DNA of 35,271 bases from a virus, in IMG/VR virus record IMGVR_UViG_3300030099_005086, positions 1 through 35,271 of that record; one strand, given 5' to 3'. The notes below the pieces were generated by a model, which saw nothing but the letters and a program-made list of their open reading frames with translations, did not search any database and was not told the DNA's origin. Positions within the stretch are counted from its first letter, which is position 1. Every line of letters starts with the position of its first letter. Made by a program: the position numbers and the translations under genes. This document shows, piece by piece, positions 13,854-21,471 of this stretch.

Positions 13854-16800
13854 TTAATATTTCACTATATTATAATTTACAATTTTATTTTGATATTTAA
13901 TAGTAAAATTGTAAATACCTTTGTTATACTTACTTAAATCAATTTGATTAACATCTTTTAAGTTTAGTATTTCTTTTCCTAAATTATCTCTTATTATTAT
14001 ATCAACAGTCTCAGTTATATTTACAAGACCAGTTGTTGGATTAGGATATAACATAATTATTTCTTCACCAAATCTTGCAGGAGGTTGTGGTCCACTCCAA
14101 CCATCTTGACAATAATCATATGTAAGTTGACAAACATTATCCCACTCATTATTACAACAATAGTCATCTACTGAAATAACCCAAGCATAACATTCATCAT
14201 TTAACCAATAAGGATTACCAGCACCTGTTATACAACCTGCATCATACAAACAAGATATTGAATCATTAACATTAGCAATATCATTGTAGTTCCATGCATT
14301 TTGATCCATACAACCCGTAATGATTTCAATACAAGAACCATTTTCAGTATTAGCCAATGAATCATAATTAAGGGCAGTAGAGTCAGTACAACCATAAATG
14401 TAAGGTATGCAACTAAAATCTTCAGTATTGGCTTGTGGATTAAAGTTAAGCATAGAAGGGTCAGTGCAACCATAAACATAAGGTACACAAGTGTTATTAT
14501 CAACATTGGCTAAAGGATTATAATTAAACATAGTACTATCTGTACATCCATAGATAGGAAGTATACAACTAAAATCATCTGTATTACAACTATCACAATA
14601 ATTTAATGCAATTGGATCTGTACACCCATAAATATAAGGAACACATGACCCATTGTCAACATTTGCTATAGGATCATAGTTATATGCAGTTGAATCCATG
14701 CAACCATAGGCAAAATGAATACATGATCCATTATCAGTATTTGCAAGAGGATTATAGTTCCACATTGTAATATCCATACAACCATATATAATACCTACAC
14801 AGGATGAATCATCAACATTAGCTAATGCATTATAGTTAAAAGCATTAGGATCTGTACACCCTGGAATAGGTAATATACATGTATTATCATCAATATTTGC
14901 AGTTGAATCAAAATTTAGTGCTAAAGGATTTGTACAACCTTCAATTACAGGAATACAACTATTATCATCTACATTAGCATTAGGATTATAGTTAAAAGCA
15001 AGAGCATTCATACATCCTTCTACAACTTCAATACAAGAACCTACCAACTCTACATTTGCTAATGAGTCATAATTAAGTGCAGTTGGATCCATACATCCTA
15101 ATACAATTAGTGTAGAACATGAACCATCATCATAATCATAAGACGCATCATACTCTAAGTATATAGGATTTGTACATCCTGGATTATAATAACAACTTCC
15201 ATCAGTTGTATTAGCAGAACTGTCATAGTTAACAGCCAAAGGATCTATACAACCATAAACTTTCTCTATACAATTATTACCACAATCTAATAATGTTGTA
15301 TACTTAAATGGATAAGTTAATATAGGAGACCATGGTGATCCACCTATACCAAATGTTATATTTCCAAAAGGATCTATAAGTTGTATACCACATTGATTTG
15401 CTGTAGTAATTGAATTACCTTGAGTATAAAAATATATTTTTACAGGTTCCATTGCTGATAATGAAACTAGTGTATCTAAAACAAAACCCTCATGAATAGT
15501 GTAAGGTCCATATGTATTACCTGCTTGTACTAGTGTAATGTATGAACCAAACCAACCATCACCAGGACCATCAGTTAACTTTAATGTGTAATCACATCCT
15601 GGAATTATTTGTTGTTGATTTGCTAAACTATCATAATTAAACATTGTAGAATCAATACATCCTAATATAACAGGAGTTACACATGAACTATCATCTATAA
15701 CTGCCATAGGATCAAATTCTACATAACTTGGATTTGTACAACCAGAAGGAGGACTAGGTGGTGGACAAAATGATAGTATAAAATTTTGTTCTATCTCATA
15801 TCCAAAGTTTGTATTAGGAGCAGCTAAATAAAATATAGTATCACCACATAATGGATTCATTACAAGAACTTCACCATCTACTCCACCATAACATGAACCA
15901 CATAAACCATCACCAAATTGATCTAACAATCTAAATTCTAAAGCCATTGTAGTATCTAAACAAATAGATGTAGTAACAGGTATACCAGTTTGATTATAAT
16001 TAGGACTTGTAGCTATAACATTCTCTGATAAAGTATCTACAATCTCCCATGATGTTTCACCAGGATAACTATCTGGTGTTACCATAACACTTATATTTGT
16101 TTCATTAGGAGCACAAGCTGCAGTAACATTACAACTACCATCATCCATTGTTGCCATAGGGTTATATAAAGGAGATGTTTCATCCATACAACCCACAATG
16201 CAAGCTTCAGGTGTAATCCATATTGTATCACTATAATTACCACTTTCAAATTTTACAAAAAAGAAATGAGGAATTTCTTCTGTTACAAAATTACCACCTG
16301 CTTTAAGTGCTATAATATTATTATTATTATTAAAATAAGAAACTTCCCATATGGTATATGGAAAGGTAGTTGGAGGAGTAGCACCTACTGGAACTCCTGC
16401 TTGGAAAAATTGACTTTGTACAAAAGGTGTAGCTTCTAAATCATATCCATAATGTATTTGATTAACATCACATGAAGGACCTATTCCATTAGTTAACCAT
16501 TCAAATATAAGTTCTGTTTGATTACCGTTACATTGTTGAGAAGCATTAACTGAATTAAAACCTAAACAATCAGGCCATATACATTCATCATCAAAATATG
16601 CTGAAGGATTATAATTTACTGCCACTGGATTTAAACAACCATATATAGGTGGTGCACAAGGAGCAATAGTAAGTGAGTCAATATATAAAGCACCAAAATC
16701 ACCTTCTACAAATGCTATAGTATCTTGACAAGCATTACGTATTAAAAACCATCCATCTTCACCATTCCATTGTGAGCCACTTAAACCATCTCCATAACTA

Positions 16801-17093
16801 TCTGTAATTGTAAATATATATGGATTATTAATACTATAAACAAATTCAGAATATTCTTCTAATAATTCATAGTCATCTAATAGAACTCCAGTATCACTCT
16901 CTAATATAGTAGTACCATTTACATCTTCTATCTTCCATTCAATTTCTTCAGGATACTGATCAGCTTGATACAATACTTCAATCCAACTATCTGGAGTTAC
17001 AAAGACTTGACTAAAAGCTTTTGTACTAACTAAAATAAGTGACAATACATATATCACAAATAAAGTTTTAAATATGTAAGCTATTATTTTCAT
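13854..17093 (-). CDS. T9SS-exported repeat protein (signal peptide, Cys repeats, type A sorting domain)
   Basis: A 1,079-aa secreted protein. Residues 1-29 form a signal peptide (hydrophobic core, then 'AFSQ'). Several modules follow with 'DSYGDGLSG' or 'DQFGDGLCG'-like sites (possibly calcium-binding) in the first half, then about 17 repeats of the type 'GCTDP.A.NYN..AN.DD.SC', most in one tandem run. A Trp/Cys-rich unit precedes the end. The last 70 or so residues are a T9SS type A sorting domain: 'LYPNPTTGLVNI', 'DNLGKEIL' and 'KGIYNFTIKYQNKI'. In Bacteroidota this domain sends cargo across the outer membrane and is cleaved during surface attachment or release. The phage gene must therefore rely on host Sec and T9SS. 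Likely roles are surface masking, superinfection exclusion or adhesion. The start overlaps the upstream stop (TAATG). Confidence 0.9.
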   Translation of the reverse strand: MKIIAYIFKTLFVIYVLSLILVSTKAFSQVFVTPDSWIEVLYQADQYPEEIEWKIEDVNGTTILESDTGVLLDDYELLEEYSEFVYSINNPYIFTITDSYGDGLSGSQWNGEDGWFLIRNACQDTIAFVEGDFGALYIDSLTIAPCAPPIYGCLNPVAVNYNPSAYFDDECIWPDCLGFNSVNASQQCNGNQTELIFEWLTNGIGPSCDVNQIHYGYDLEATPFVQSQFFQAGVPVGATPPTTFPYTIWEVSYFNNNNNIIALKAGGNFVTEEIPHFFFVKFESGNYSDTIWITPEACIVGCMDETSPLYNPMATMDDGSCNVTAACAPNETNISVMVTPDSYPGETSWEIVDTLSENVIATSPNYNQTGIPVTTSICLDTTMALEFRLLDQFGDGLCGSCYGGVDGEVLVMNPLCGDTIFYLAAPNTNFGYEIEQNFILSFCPPPSPPSGCTNPSYVEFDPMAVIDDSSCVTPVILGCIDSTMFNYDSLANQQQIIPGCDYTLKLTDGPGDGWFGSYITLVQAGNTYGPYTIHEGFVLDTLVSLSAMEPVKIYFYTQGNSITTANQCGIQLIDPFGNITFGIGGSPWSPILTYPFKYTTLLDCGNNCIEKVYGCIDPLAVNYDSSANTTDGSCYYNPGCTNPIYLEYDASYDYDDGSCSTLIVLGCMDPTALNYDSLANVELVGSCIEVVEGCMNALAFNYNPNANVDDNSCIPVIEGCTNPLALNFDSTANIDDNTCILPIPGCTDPNAFNYNALANVDDSSCVGIIYGCMDITMWNYNPLANTDNGSCIHFAYGCMDSTAYNYDPIANVDNGSCVPYIYGCTDPIALNYCDSCNTDDFSCILPIYGCTDSTMFNYNPLANVDNNTCVPYVYGCTDPSMLNFNPQANTEDFSCIPYIYGCTDSTALNYDSLANTENGSCIEIITGCMDQNAWNYNDIANVNDSISCLYDAGCITGAGNPYWLNDECYAWVISVDDYCCNNEWDNVCQLTYDYCQDGWSGPQPPARFGEEIIMLYPNPTTGLVNITETVDIIIRDNLGKEILNLKDVNQIDLSKYNKGIYNFTIKYQNKIVNYNIVKY
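14248..15258 (-). repeat. Tandem array of about 13 Cys-bounded repeats within the T9SS cargo gene
   Basis: Within the gene, units of roughly 26 codons recur, each starting near 'GC[TMI][DN]' and ending near 'SC' or 'TC' with a central 'NYN..AN'. I count about 13 in this run; about four more lie scattered upstream in the protein. The units have diverged at the DNA level, so this is an old amplification rather than a fresh slippage product. Confidence 0.85.
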
Positions 17094-17266
17094 TATATTT
17101 CTAATCCAAAATTGAATACTATAATTCTAAATCTTTTTGCAGTACAATCTGCTTCACAAAATAAACATACTTTGACTTCTAATAGTGTTAACTTTCCAAG
17201 TCTGAATGTTACTTCATATTTTTCTTTTTTATTTCCTGATGACCAGGAATTTATCCAATTAATCAT
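17093..17266 (-). CDS. 57-aa Cys-cluster protein coupled to the T9SS cargo gene
   Basis: A 57-codon frame starts at ATG 17266, 3 nt after the thioredoxin-like gene, and its TAA overlaps the start of the T9SS cargo gene (TAATG), so it fills what would otherwise be a 176-nt gap in a dense operon. The product is beta-like, with CLFCEADC (residues 34-41: CxxCxxxC), which could bind metal. There is no signal peptide. It may be a cytoplasmic helper of its neighbours or an unrelated small phage protein. Function unknown. Confidence 0.6.
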   Translation of the reverse strand: MINWINSWSSGNKKEKYEVTFRLGKLTLLEVKVCLFCEADCTAKRFRIIVFNFGLEI

Positions 17267-17269
17267 AAC

Positions 17270-17617
17270 TTAAAATTTACTAATTATTAGCTCATCAATA
17301 TAATCTTGTACCTCTTCTCTAGTAGCAGCCATTTTAAAACTAAGGTCTGCTTGAAATCTTTTAACTTCTTCATCATCATCAAATACTATTATAGTTGGTA
17401 CAACTGCTATTTGATATTTCTTTTGATTATCATTACCATCTATAGATAATATCTCTGTATCACAATCATTTAGTTTATCAAACCATTCTACATCATTTGC
17501 TGAATTAAAATCAGCATTAAAATGTATCACTGTCACTTGAGCAAAAACAGTAGATGAGACTAGTAATAAAAATAATACAAATAAATATATCCCAAATATT
17601 TTCCATATTGGTTTCAT
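17270..17617 (-). CDS. Exported thioredoxin-fold protein with lost active site
   Basis: A 115-aa protein: an N-terminal signal peptide or anchor (about residues 1-26, ending 'STVFAQ') and a thioredoxin fold. 'VIHFNADFNSANDVEWF' aligns with the thioredoxin strand and active site (F.A.WCGPCK), so CGPC is replaced by NSAN. The cis-Pro strand 'VVPTIIVFDDDEEVKRF' is intact. The only Cys is in 'LNDCDTE'. Without CxxC it cannot do thiol-disulfide exchange; a binding or chaperone role in the periplasm is likelier. It lies two genes upstream of a Cys-rich exported protein, which invites the idea of a helper for that protein. Confidence 0.8.
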   Translation of the reverse strand: MKPIWKIFGIYLFVLFLLLVSSTVFAQVTVIHFNADFNSANDVEWFDKLNDCDTEILSIDGNDNQKKYQIAVVPTIIVFDDDEEVKRFQADLSFKMAATREEVQDYIDELIISKF

Positions 17618-17619
17618 AG

Positions 17620-17904
17620 TTATCTTAATTTATCTATTTTTTCTTCTATACGTTTCATATCCTCTTTCAATTCTTTGACATCATCTTGAGTTGTCATAAT
17701 TGTTTGACGTATAAGTTGATCTTTCATATCATATTCCATACGTGTAATTTCAGGATCTGCTGGTGCTGGTAATTCTTTAGCTTCAGTTATATCTGCTTGT
17801 AAAGTAAACCACATCCCAACTAATGTAAATATTAAAACTGCTATACCAGCAAGTGTTTTAATACTTAACTTTAACGTAGTATCTTCATTTAGTTCTTTTG
17901 CCAT
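17620..17904 (-). CDS. Single-pass membrane protein with coiled coil (94 aa)
   Basis: Starts at ATG 17904, sharing a base with the upstream stop (TAATG); the longer GTG frame from 17958 is rejected. A polar N-terminus is followed by a membrane segment ('TLAGIAVLIFTLVGMWFTL', about 14-32), a Pro-containing linker and a charged coiled coil ('DDVKELKEDMKRIEEKIDKL'). This layout resembles inner-membrane spanins and other phage lysis or tail-associated membrane proteins. It may work with the neighbouring XhlA-like protein. Confidence 0.65.
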   Translation of the reverse strand: MAKELNEDTTLKLSIKTLAGIAVLIFTLVGMWFTLQADITEAKELPAPADPEITRMEYDMKDQLIRQTIMTTQDDVKELKEDMKRIEEKIDKLR

Positions 17905-18137
17905 TATTCTAAAAACATTTTTGCAACAGCAGCTGCTACAATTCCATATAATACCCACATAGCTTTTGATAAAAATTTACGTGCACTAGTATTTTTATTT
18001 ACTCTAGCAGTAACACCATCATCTGGATCTAAAAGTTGTTTAGTTAACATGTCAAGCTTTTCATCCATTTTGTCAAGCTTATCATCTACTTGTTCCATTT
18101 TTTGTTTCATCAACGCTATTTCTTGAGCAGTATCCAT
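17904..18137 (-). CDS. XhlA-like coiled-coil/membrane protein (77 aa)
   Basis: A 77-aa protein: an N-terminal coiled coil with strong heptads ('MKQKMEQVDDKLDKMDEKLD'), a short linker and a C-terminal membrane segment ('AMWVLYGIVAAAVAKMFLE'). That order is the same as the XhlA (hemolysin-like) proteins of phage lysis cassettes, which anchor to the membrane by the C-terminus and assist holin or lysin. Assignment is by architecture only. Confidence 0.65.
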   Translation of the reverse strand: MDTAQEIALMKQKMEQVDDKLDKMDEKLDMLTKQLLDPDDGVTARVNKNTSARKFLSKAMWVLYGIVAAAVAKMFLE

Positions 18138-18144
18138 TTATCTA

Positions 18145-18309
18145 TTATTTACCACAACCACATCCTCCACCATTTTGTTTTGGTGGAATCATTGATCTTG
18201 AAGAAGCCTTAACACTTCCTTTTCTAATTATTCTTCCTGTACCTTTATTGGCTCTTTTTAAAGCCCCTGAATAGTTTTTTGAATATGTATTTGCAGCTTT
18301 TTTTAACAT
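18145..18309 (-). CDS. Basic small protein with Gly/Cys tail (about 54 aa; possibly the 3' half of a frameshifted gene)
   Basis: A basic product ending 'PPKQNGGGCGCGK'. The ATG at 18309 is the first conventional start; the frame is open back to a TTG at 18348. It overlaps an upstream frame (18397-18245) by 65 nt. In the overlap lies an A7 run; removing one A would fuse the two frames into one protein of about 80 aa. Either there are two overlapping genes, a programmed slip occurs, or there is a homopolymer error in the assembly. The function is unknown; the basic composition recalls the other small late proteins here. Confidence 0.55.
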   Translation of the reverse strand: MLKKAANTYSKNYSGALKRANKGTGRIIRKGSVKASSRSMIPPKQNGGGCGCGK

Positions 18310-18397
18310 CTCTCTTTTTTTGTTTTTTAAATTCTTGAGCTTGTTCAAAACTCATATTTCTTGTATAATCGTAATAGTATTTAGATTTACCAGACAT
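18245..18397 (-). CDS. Small Tyr-rich protein (50 aa; possibly the 5' half of a frameshifted gene)
   Basis: ATG at 18397, directly after the lipoprotein gene, opens a 50-codon frame: 'MSGKSKYYYDYTRNMSFEQA', then a Lys/Gln-rich helix, then a basic C-terminus that overlaps the next gene. Without this frame there would be a gap in a packed operon. The part before the A7 run reads like a good protein start, the part after it much less so, which hints that the true product shifts frame there. Confidence 0.5.
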   Translation of the reverse strand: MSGKSKYYYDYTRNMSFEQAQEFKKQKKRDVKKSCKYIFKKLFRGFKKSQ

Positions 18398-18407
18398 ATA
18401 TAAAATA

Positions 18408-19454
18408 CTAAAATATTTTGTAATTTACACCTAATTTAAAATCATACCATTCTTTATTCCAATACTTATTATATTTACCTTCAATAAATGTTCCTAAATT
18501 TTTATTTATTCTTTGACCAAAAATTATCCCACCAGAATAATCATACCATTGATCTCCATCTTGAAATCTATGATAAGAATATAAACTACCATCATCATAA
18601 TGATAAGGCATTAAGTTACCCCAAGCATGTAACCAATAATTTTTTTCATAATGATAATAATCAAAACCTAATACTAAAGAATGTTGCCATTGACTATCTA
18701 ATTCATTTCTTTTCTTTTCCACATAATTATAAAGAACTTGTGGTATAACAACTTCTTCCCAAACTTCTGGACTAGTTGCTACAACATTTCCTTGTGGATC
18801 AGTATACTCACTATTAAATACGTCTATATTATAACCCTCTTGTAATGCTAGATAGGTATAATGTAGATTACCATTAGATAATATCCATTCTTCAAGTGGA
18901 TCAAATCCATATGGTTCAGATACACGTTGTACAGCTCCTATATTAAATGATAATTTTTTATCTGATATTATTCTATATCTTTGAGAAGATTCAAAATATT
19001 CTATATCTGCTACACCATCTTGTAGATATTCTATCTTTGCTATCCATTTATCTGATAAGTATCTTACAAAGTGATGTTGATCTAAATACTCAATACCCTC
19101 TTGTCTTTTATATTCAAATTGAAATAAATATTCAAACCCTTTTAGTCTTCCAATTGTAGCTGCATCATTAAATGAAGTCTCTGTACCATCTTTAAATCTA
19201 GTTTGATCTTCATATTGAAATAGCTTTATCTTTCTTATACCACCTATTACAGAATAATCAAAAGGTGTTTCTATAACATTTGTTACAAGTTGACCTGTAT
19301 TTACATTAAAAGCATTTTGATCTGATAATGATGTACCACCATTAGCAGCTCCATAAACTGTAGAAAATTTAAGTAAATTATTTATCTGTGAACAACATTT
19401 TTTAGGTGCTACACAAGATACTAGAAAAAGTAATAATATTATTAGTGCTCTCAT
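18408..19454 (-). CDS. Predicted outer-membrane beta-barrel-like lipoprotein
   Basis: A 348-aa exported protein. The N-terminus has a hydrophobic core and a lipobox-like LVSC (C14), followed by 'KKCCSQ', where signal peptidase I cleavage is an alternative. The body alternates polar and aromatic residues (many Tyr, Trp, Phe), as in transmembrane beta strands, and ends 'FKLGVNYKIF', with the C-terminal Phe typical of outer-membrane barrels. It is therefore probably inserted in or attached to the host outer membrane. Phage-made outer-membrane proteins often block receptors against superinfection. It lies in the same operon as the T9SS cargo and the exported thioredoxin-like protein. Confidence 0.7.
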   Translation of the reverse strand: MRALIILLLFLVSCVAPKKCCSQINNLLKFSTVYGAANGGTSLSDQNAFNVNTGQLVTNVIETPFDYSVIGGIRKIKLFQYEDQTRFKDGTETSFNDAATIGRLKGFEYLFQFEYKRQEGIEYLDQHHFVRYLSDKWIAKIEYLQDGVADIEYFESSQRYRIISDKKLSFNIGAVQRVSEPYGFDPLEEWILSNGNLHYTYLALQEGYNIDVFNSEYTDPQGNVVATSPEVWEEVVIPQVLYNYVEKKRNELDSQWQHSLVLGFDYYHYEKNYWLHAWGNLMPYHYDDGSLYSYHRFQDGDQWYDYSGGIIFGQRINKNLGTFIEGKYNKYWNKEWYDFKLGVNYKIF

Positions 19455-19458
19455 TTTA

Positions 19459-19698
19459 TTAATCTAAATCAGGATACCAATCAGATGGTAGATTATCTAC
19501 ACAATCTTCTAGTTCTTCTGTTGTTAAATAACTTTCATATCTACTTGAAAAATATCCAGAATATTTTGATGCATCTGGATGAGGATAAATATCTGCTACT
19601 GTATTAGCTTTTGAATTTGGAAAACCTAACTCACCATCAATCCTATCTATAATAGATTGAATATCAGCTTCATTTGTTTTTATAATATATTTAGCCAT
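19459..19698 (-). CDS. Unknown acidic small protein (79 aa)
   Basis: A 79-aa acidic protein beginning 'MAKYIIKTNEADIQSIIDRI' and ending 'NLPSDWYPDLD'. There is no membrane segment or motif I know. The start overlaps the stop of the LamG-like gene (TAATG at 19698), and the stop lies 4 nt before the lipoprotein gene. Lying beside probable appendage genes, it may be a small tail or assembly protein, but this is only context. Confidence 0.65.
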   Translation of the reverse strand: MAKYIIKTNEADIQSIIDRIDGELGFPNSKANTVADIYPHPDASKYSGYFSSRYESYLTTEELEDCVDNLPSDWYPDLD

Positions 19699-20531
19699 TA
19701 GTCTATAGTATGTCTTTGATTACAATAAGCAACTACTGCATCTATTTCATTTTGTGTAGCTACTGTTCCCATTTGTAATATAACTTCAGCAATTTCTACA
19801 TCACCTTTTTGTGAAAATGTTTTACCAAGTCTATCAAATTGATAATTACCAGCTGCAGTACCTGTTACACTTGACATTACACCATTTTTACCAAAAGTAA
19901 AAACACCTGAACTATCCCTTGTTAAATGTAAAATGCATCTTTCAGTATTAGAATAGTTTGTTCCCATACCTCCATTATTAACACCAGTACCAGCAACTTT
20001 TAGTGTACCACCATTTGCTGCATTAATTCTAACAAAATCACTATTAGAACCACCAGCAGCATAACCTGCAATATAACCTTGACCACTACCAGTACCAAAA
20101 GTTTTTATTTCAATAACAATATGATAAGTAAATGCATTTGAAGTAGAATAAGCAGTAGTTAAATCTAAAAAAGGACCATTATTAAATTCTAAATAAAAAG
20201 GAGCTGTACCAGAAGATCCTTGTGCTTTTGCTATTGGTTGAGTTGATGCTGTAGTATTAGCAAAATCTCTACCAGATCCTATAGAACTTCCAGGAACATG
20301 TGCATCACCTATTTTATTAAACCACTTAACACAATTATCTGTTGTGTCACCTGCATCTGGAACTACAGGAGCTAATGTTGAAGTATCACTTACACAAGTT
20401 TTTACATCATAAGTTGTCCACCATCCAGCTAAACTTGTAAGATCAATAGGGAGAAAACCATGAGCATCTCCATTACCTCTAACACCTTTGGCTCTACCAT
20501 TAGTTTGACTTAATGTGGTTAATAATCCCAT
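19698..20531 (-). CDS. LamG/concanavalin-like protein, probable receptor-binding or appendage protein
   Basis: A 277-aa protein with no signal peptide. The order of strands fits a LamG/concanavalin-like jelly roll: 'DLTSLAGWWTTYDV' at the start, 'CVKWFNKIGDA', a Gly/Ser-rich middle ('FTYHIVIEIKTFGTG', 'FVRINAANGG'), 'CILHLTRDSSGVFTFGKNGV' and the closing 'DVEIAEVILQMGTVATQNEI', which is the usual last strand and helix. Such domains bind glycans or proteins at phage tail tips or on capsids. It is coupled by TAATG on both sides, upstream to the fibre-like gene. Confidence 0.75.
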   Translation of the reverse strand: MGLLTTLSQTNGRAKGVRGNGDAHGFLPIDLTSLAGWWTTYDVKTCVSDTSTLAPVVPDAGDTTDNCVKWFNKIGDAHVPGSSIGSGRDFANTTASTQPIAKAQGSSGTAPFYLEFNNGPFLDLTTAYSTSNAFTYHIVIEIKTFGTGSGQGYIAGYAAGGSNSDFVRINAANGGTLKVAGTGVNNGGMGTNYSNTERCILHLTRDSSGVFTFGKNGVMSSVTGTAAGNYQFDRLGKTFSQKGDVEIAEVILQMGTVATQNEIDAVVAYCNQRHTID

Positions 20532-21217
20532 TATAAATTTGGTATTGATCCAACTATCATTGCAGTTGAATTAGAATCTGTAGCAATGCTTGTAAAATAA
20601 TTTGATCTAAAAGAAAGCTGATTAGCACCACAATCAAAAGTAATACTAAATCCTGGAGGTATAACACAAGTTTCTGCTGATCCATAATTAGTTATTACAG
20701 TTACATTGCCTGTTACCGCTGTATTTGTTATAGTTAAACTAGACCAATTTAATTGAATATCACTAGTTAATGTTTGACCAGTAGCAACGCTTCTAGCAAA
20801 AGGTTGAGCTGTTATAAGACCAAACTCTGCTGTTATAAGTCTTCCAGTAGTATCTACTGATAATTCTTGAAGTCTTCCAGTAGAATCTGTTGCTGCCATA
20901 CTCATAGCTTTTGTTACATTTGTATCACCATCAGCACCAATTGCACCTTCAATAGTTTCTACTGCACCTTCTATTTCAGATAAATTAGTGTTTGCTGTAG
21001 TTTGCAATACTTCTAAAGCTGCAATATCTGTTTCAACTGCTGTTAAAGTAGTTTCTATTGTATCTAGTTTTGTATTTGTTGTTGTCTGTAAAGCTTCTAA
21101 ATCTGAAGTATTAACAGTTACATCACCAACGTTTACACTAACATTTTTAATTGCTTGTAGAACTTTGCCTGTCCATGCTTTCCAATTTATTGCTTCAGTT
21201 AATTTATAACCTGCCAT
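20531..21217 (-). CDS. Coiled-coil fibre-like structural protein (228 aa)
   Basis: A 228-aa protein. The N-terminal 'AGYKLTEAINWKAW' could be an attachment segment; a long Leu/Thr/Ile heptad region follows (about 38-95), typical of trimeric phage fibres, then 'SMAATDSTGRLQELSVDTTG' and a C-terminal beta domain with 'CVIPPGFSITFDCGANQLSF'. It has no signal peptide. It is the first gene of the dense - strand operon and is translationally coupled to the LamG-like gene, so the two probably form one appendage. A candidate promoter lies about 45-52 nt upstream. Confidence 0.75.
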   Translation of the reverse strand: MAGYKLTEAINWKAWTGKVLQAIKNVSVNVGDVTVNTSDLEALQTTTNTKLDTIETTLTAVETDIAALEVLQTTANTNLSEIEGAVETIEGAIGADGDTNVTKAMSMAATDSTGRLQELSVDTTGRLITAEFGLITAQPFARSVATGQTLTSDIQLNWSSLTITNTAVTGNVTVITNYGSAETCVIPPGFSITFDCGANQLSFRSNYFTSIATDSNSTAMIVGSIPNL

Positions 21218-21238
21218 AACTTTTTAATTTTTAATAAT

Positions 21239-21269
21239 TATATTTGTACAATTATAATATACAAAATTA
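21239..21269. promoter_or_regulatory. Divergent Bacteroidota-type -7 elements
   Basis: TATATTTG on the + strand (21239-21246) and TAATTTTG on the - strand (21262-21269) both fit TAnnTTTG. The first would serve the lone + strand gene at 21295, the second the fibre-like gene at 21217 and the operon behind it. Neither has a good TTTG about 20 nt upstream, so they may be factor-dependent phage promoters or chance matches in AT-rich DNA. Confidence 0.35.
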
Positions 21270-21294
21270 TATTCTAACTTTAAATTTTTTAATT

Positions 21295-21471
21295 ATGAAA
21301 TATGAATTTCACTTTTCTTTTTGTTCTAAATATAAAACCTTAATTGGTTTAAATATGGAACATGTAACCTATCATTTAGAAAATGATGAGACTACTAAAG
21401 ATATACCAATGACTGTTATAGAGTTTGGTATTATCTTTGCTGTCCTAACTTTTACAATCAAACACTTCTAA
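21295..21471 (+). CDS. Lone + strand small membrane protein (58 aa)
   Basis: ATG at 21295 opens 58 codons: a polar N-terminus ('MKYEFHFSFCSKYKTLIGLN'), an acidic middle and a C-terminal membrane segment ('MTVIEFGIIFAVLTFTIKHF'). A further upstream start (21244) is possible but less likely. It is the only + strand gene in 25 kb of - strand DNA, ending at the base next to the stop of the giant gene on the other strand. The exact abutment of stops and a TATATTTG element upstream support it. It may be an early or host-expressed membrane protein. Confidence 0.5.
   Translation: MKYEFHFSFCSKYKTLIGLNMEHVTYHLENDETTKDIPMTVIEFGIIFAVLTFTIKHF

Noticed and set aside
11534-13857. Hydrophobic + strand frames opposite the basic protein and paralogue genes
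   Set aside because: They mirror Lys/Arg- and Ala/Thr-rich genes on the - strand, have no spacing or start logic of their own and overlap well-supported genes fully.
14228-14506. Hydrophobic 92-codon - strand frame inside the T9SS cargo gene
   Set aside because: It is a frame shadow of the repeat array: its low-complexity Leu/Met repeats have the same period as the real repeats.
13854-17093. T9SS repeat gene as host chromosome contamination or a misassembly
   Set aside because: It is joined to its neighbour by a one-base TAATG overlap, shares strand and base composition with the flanking genes, and lies between phage-type genes on both sides.
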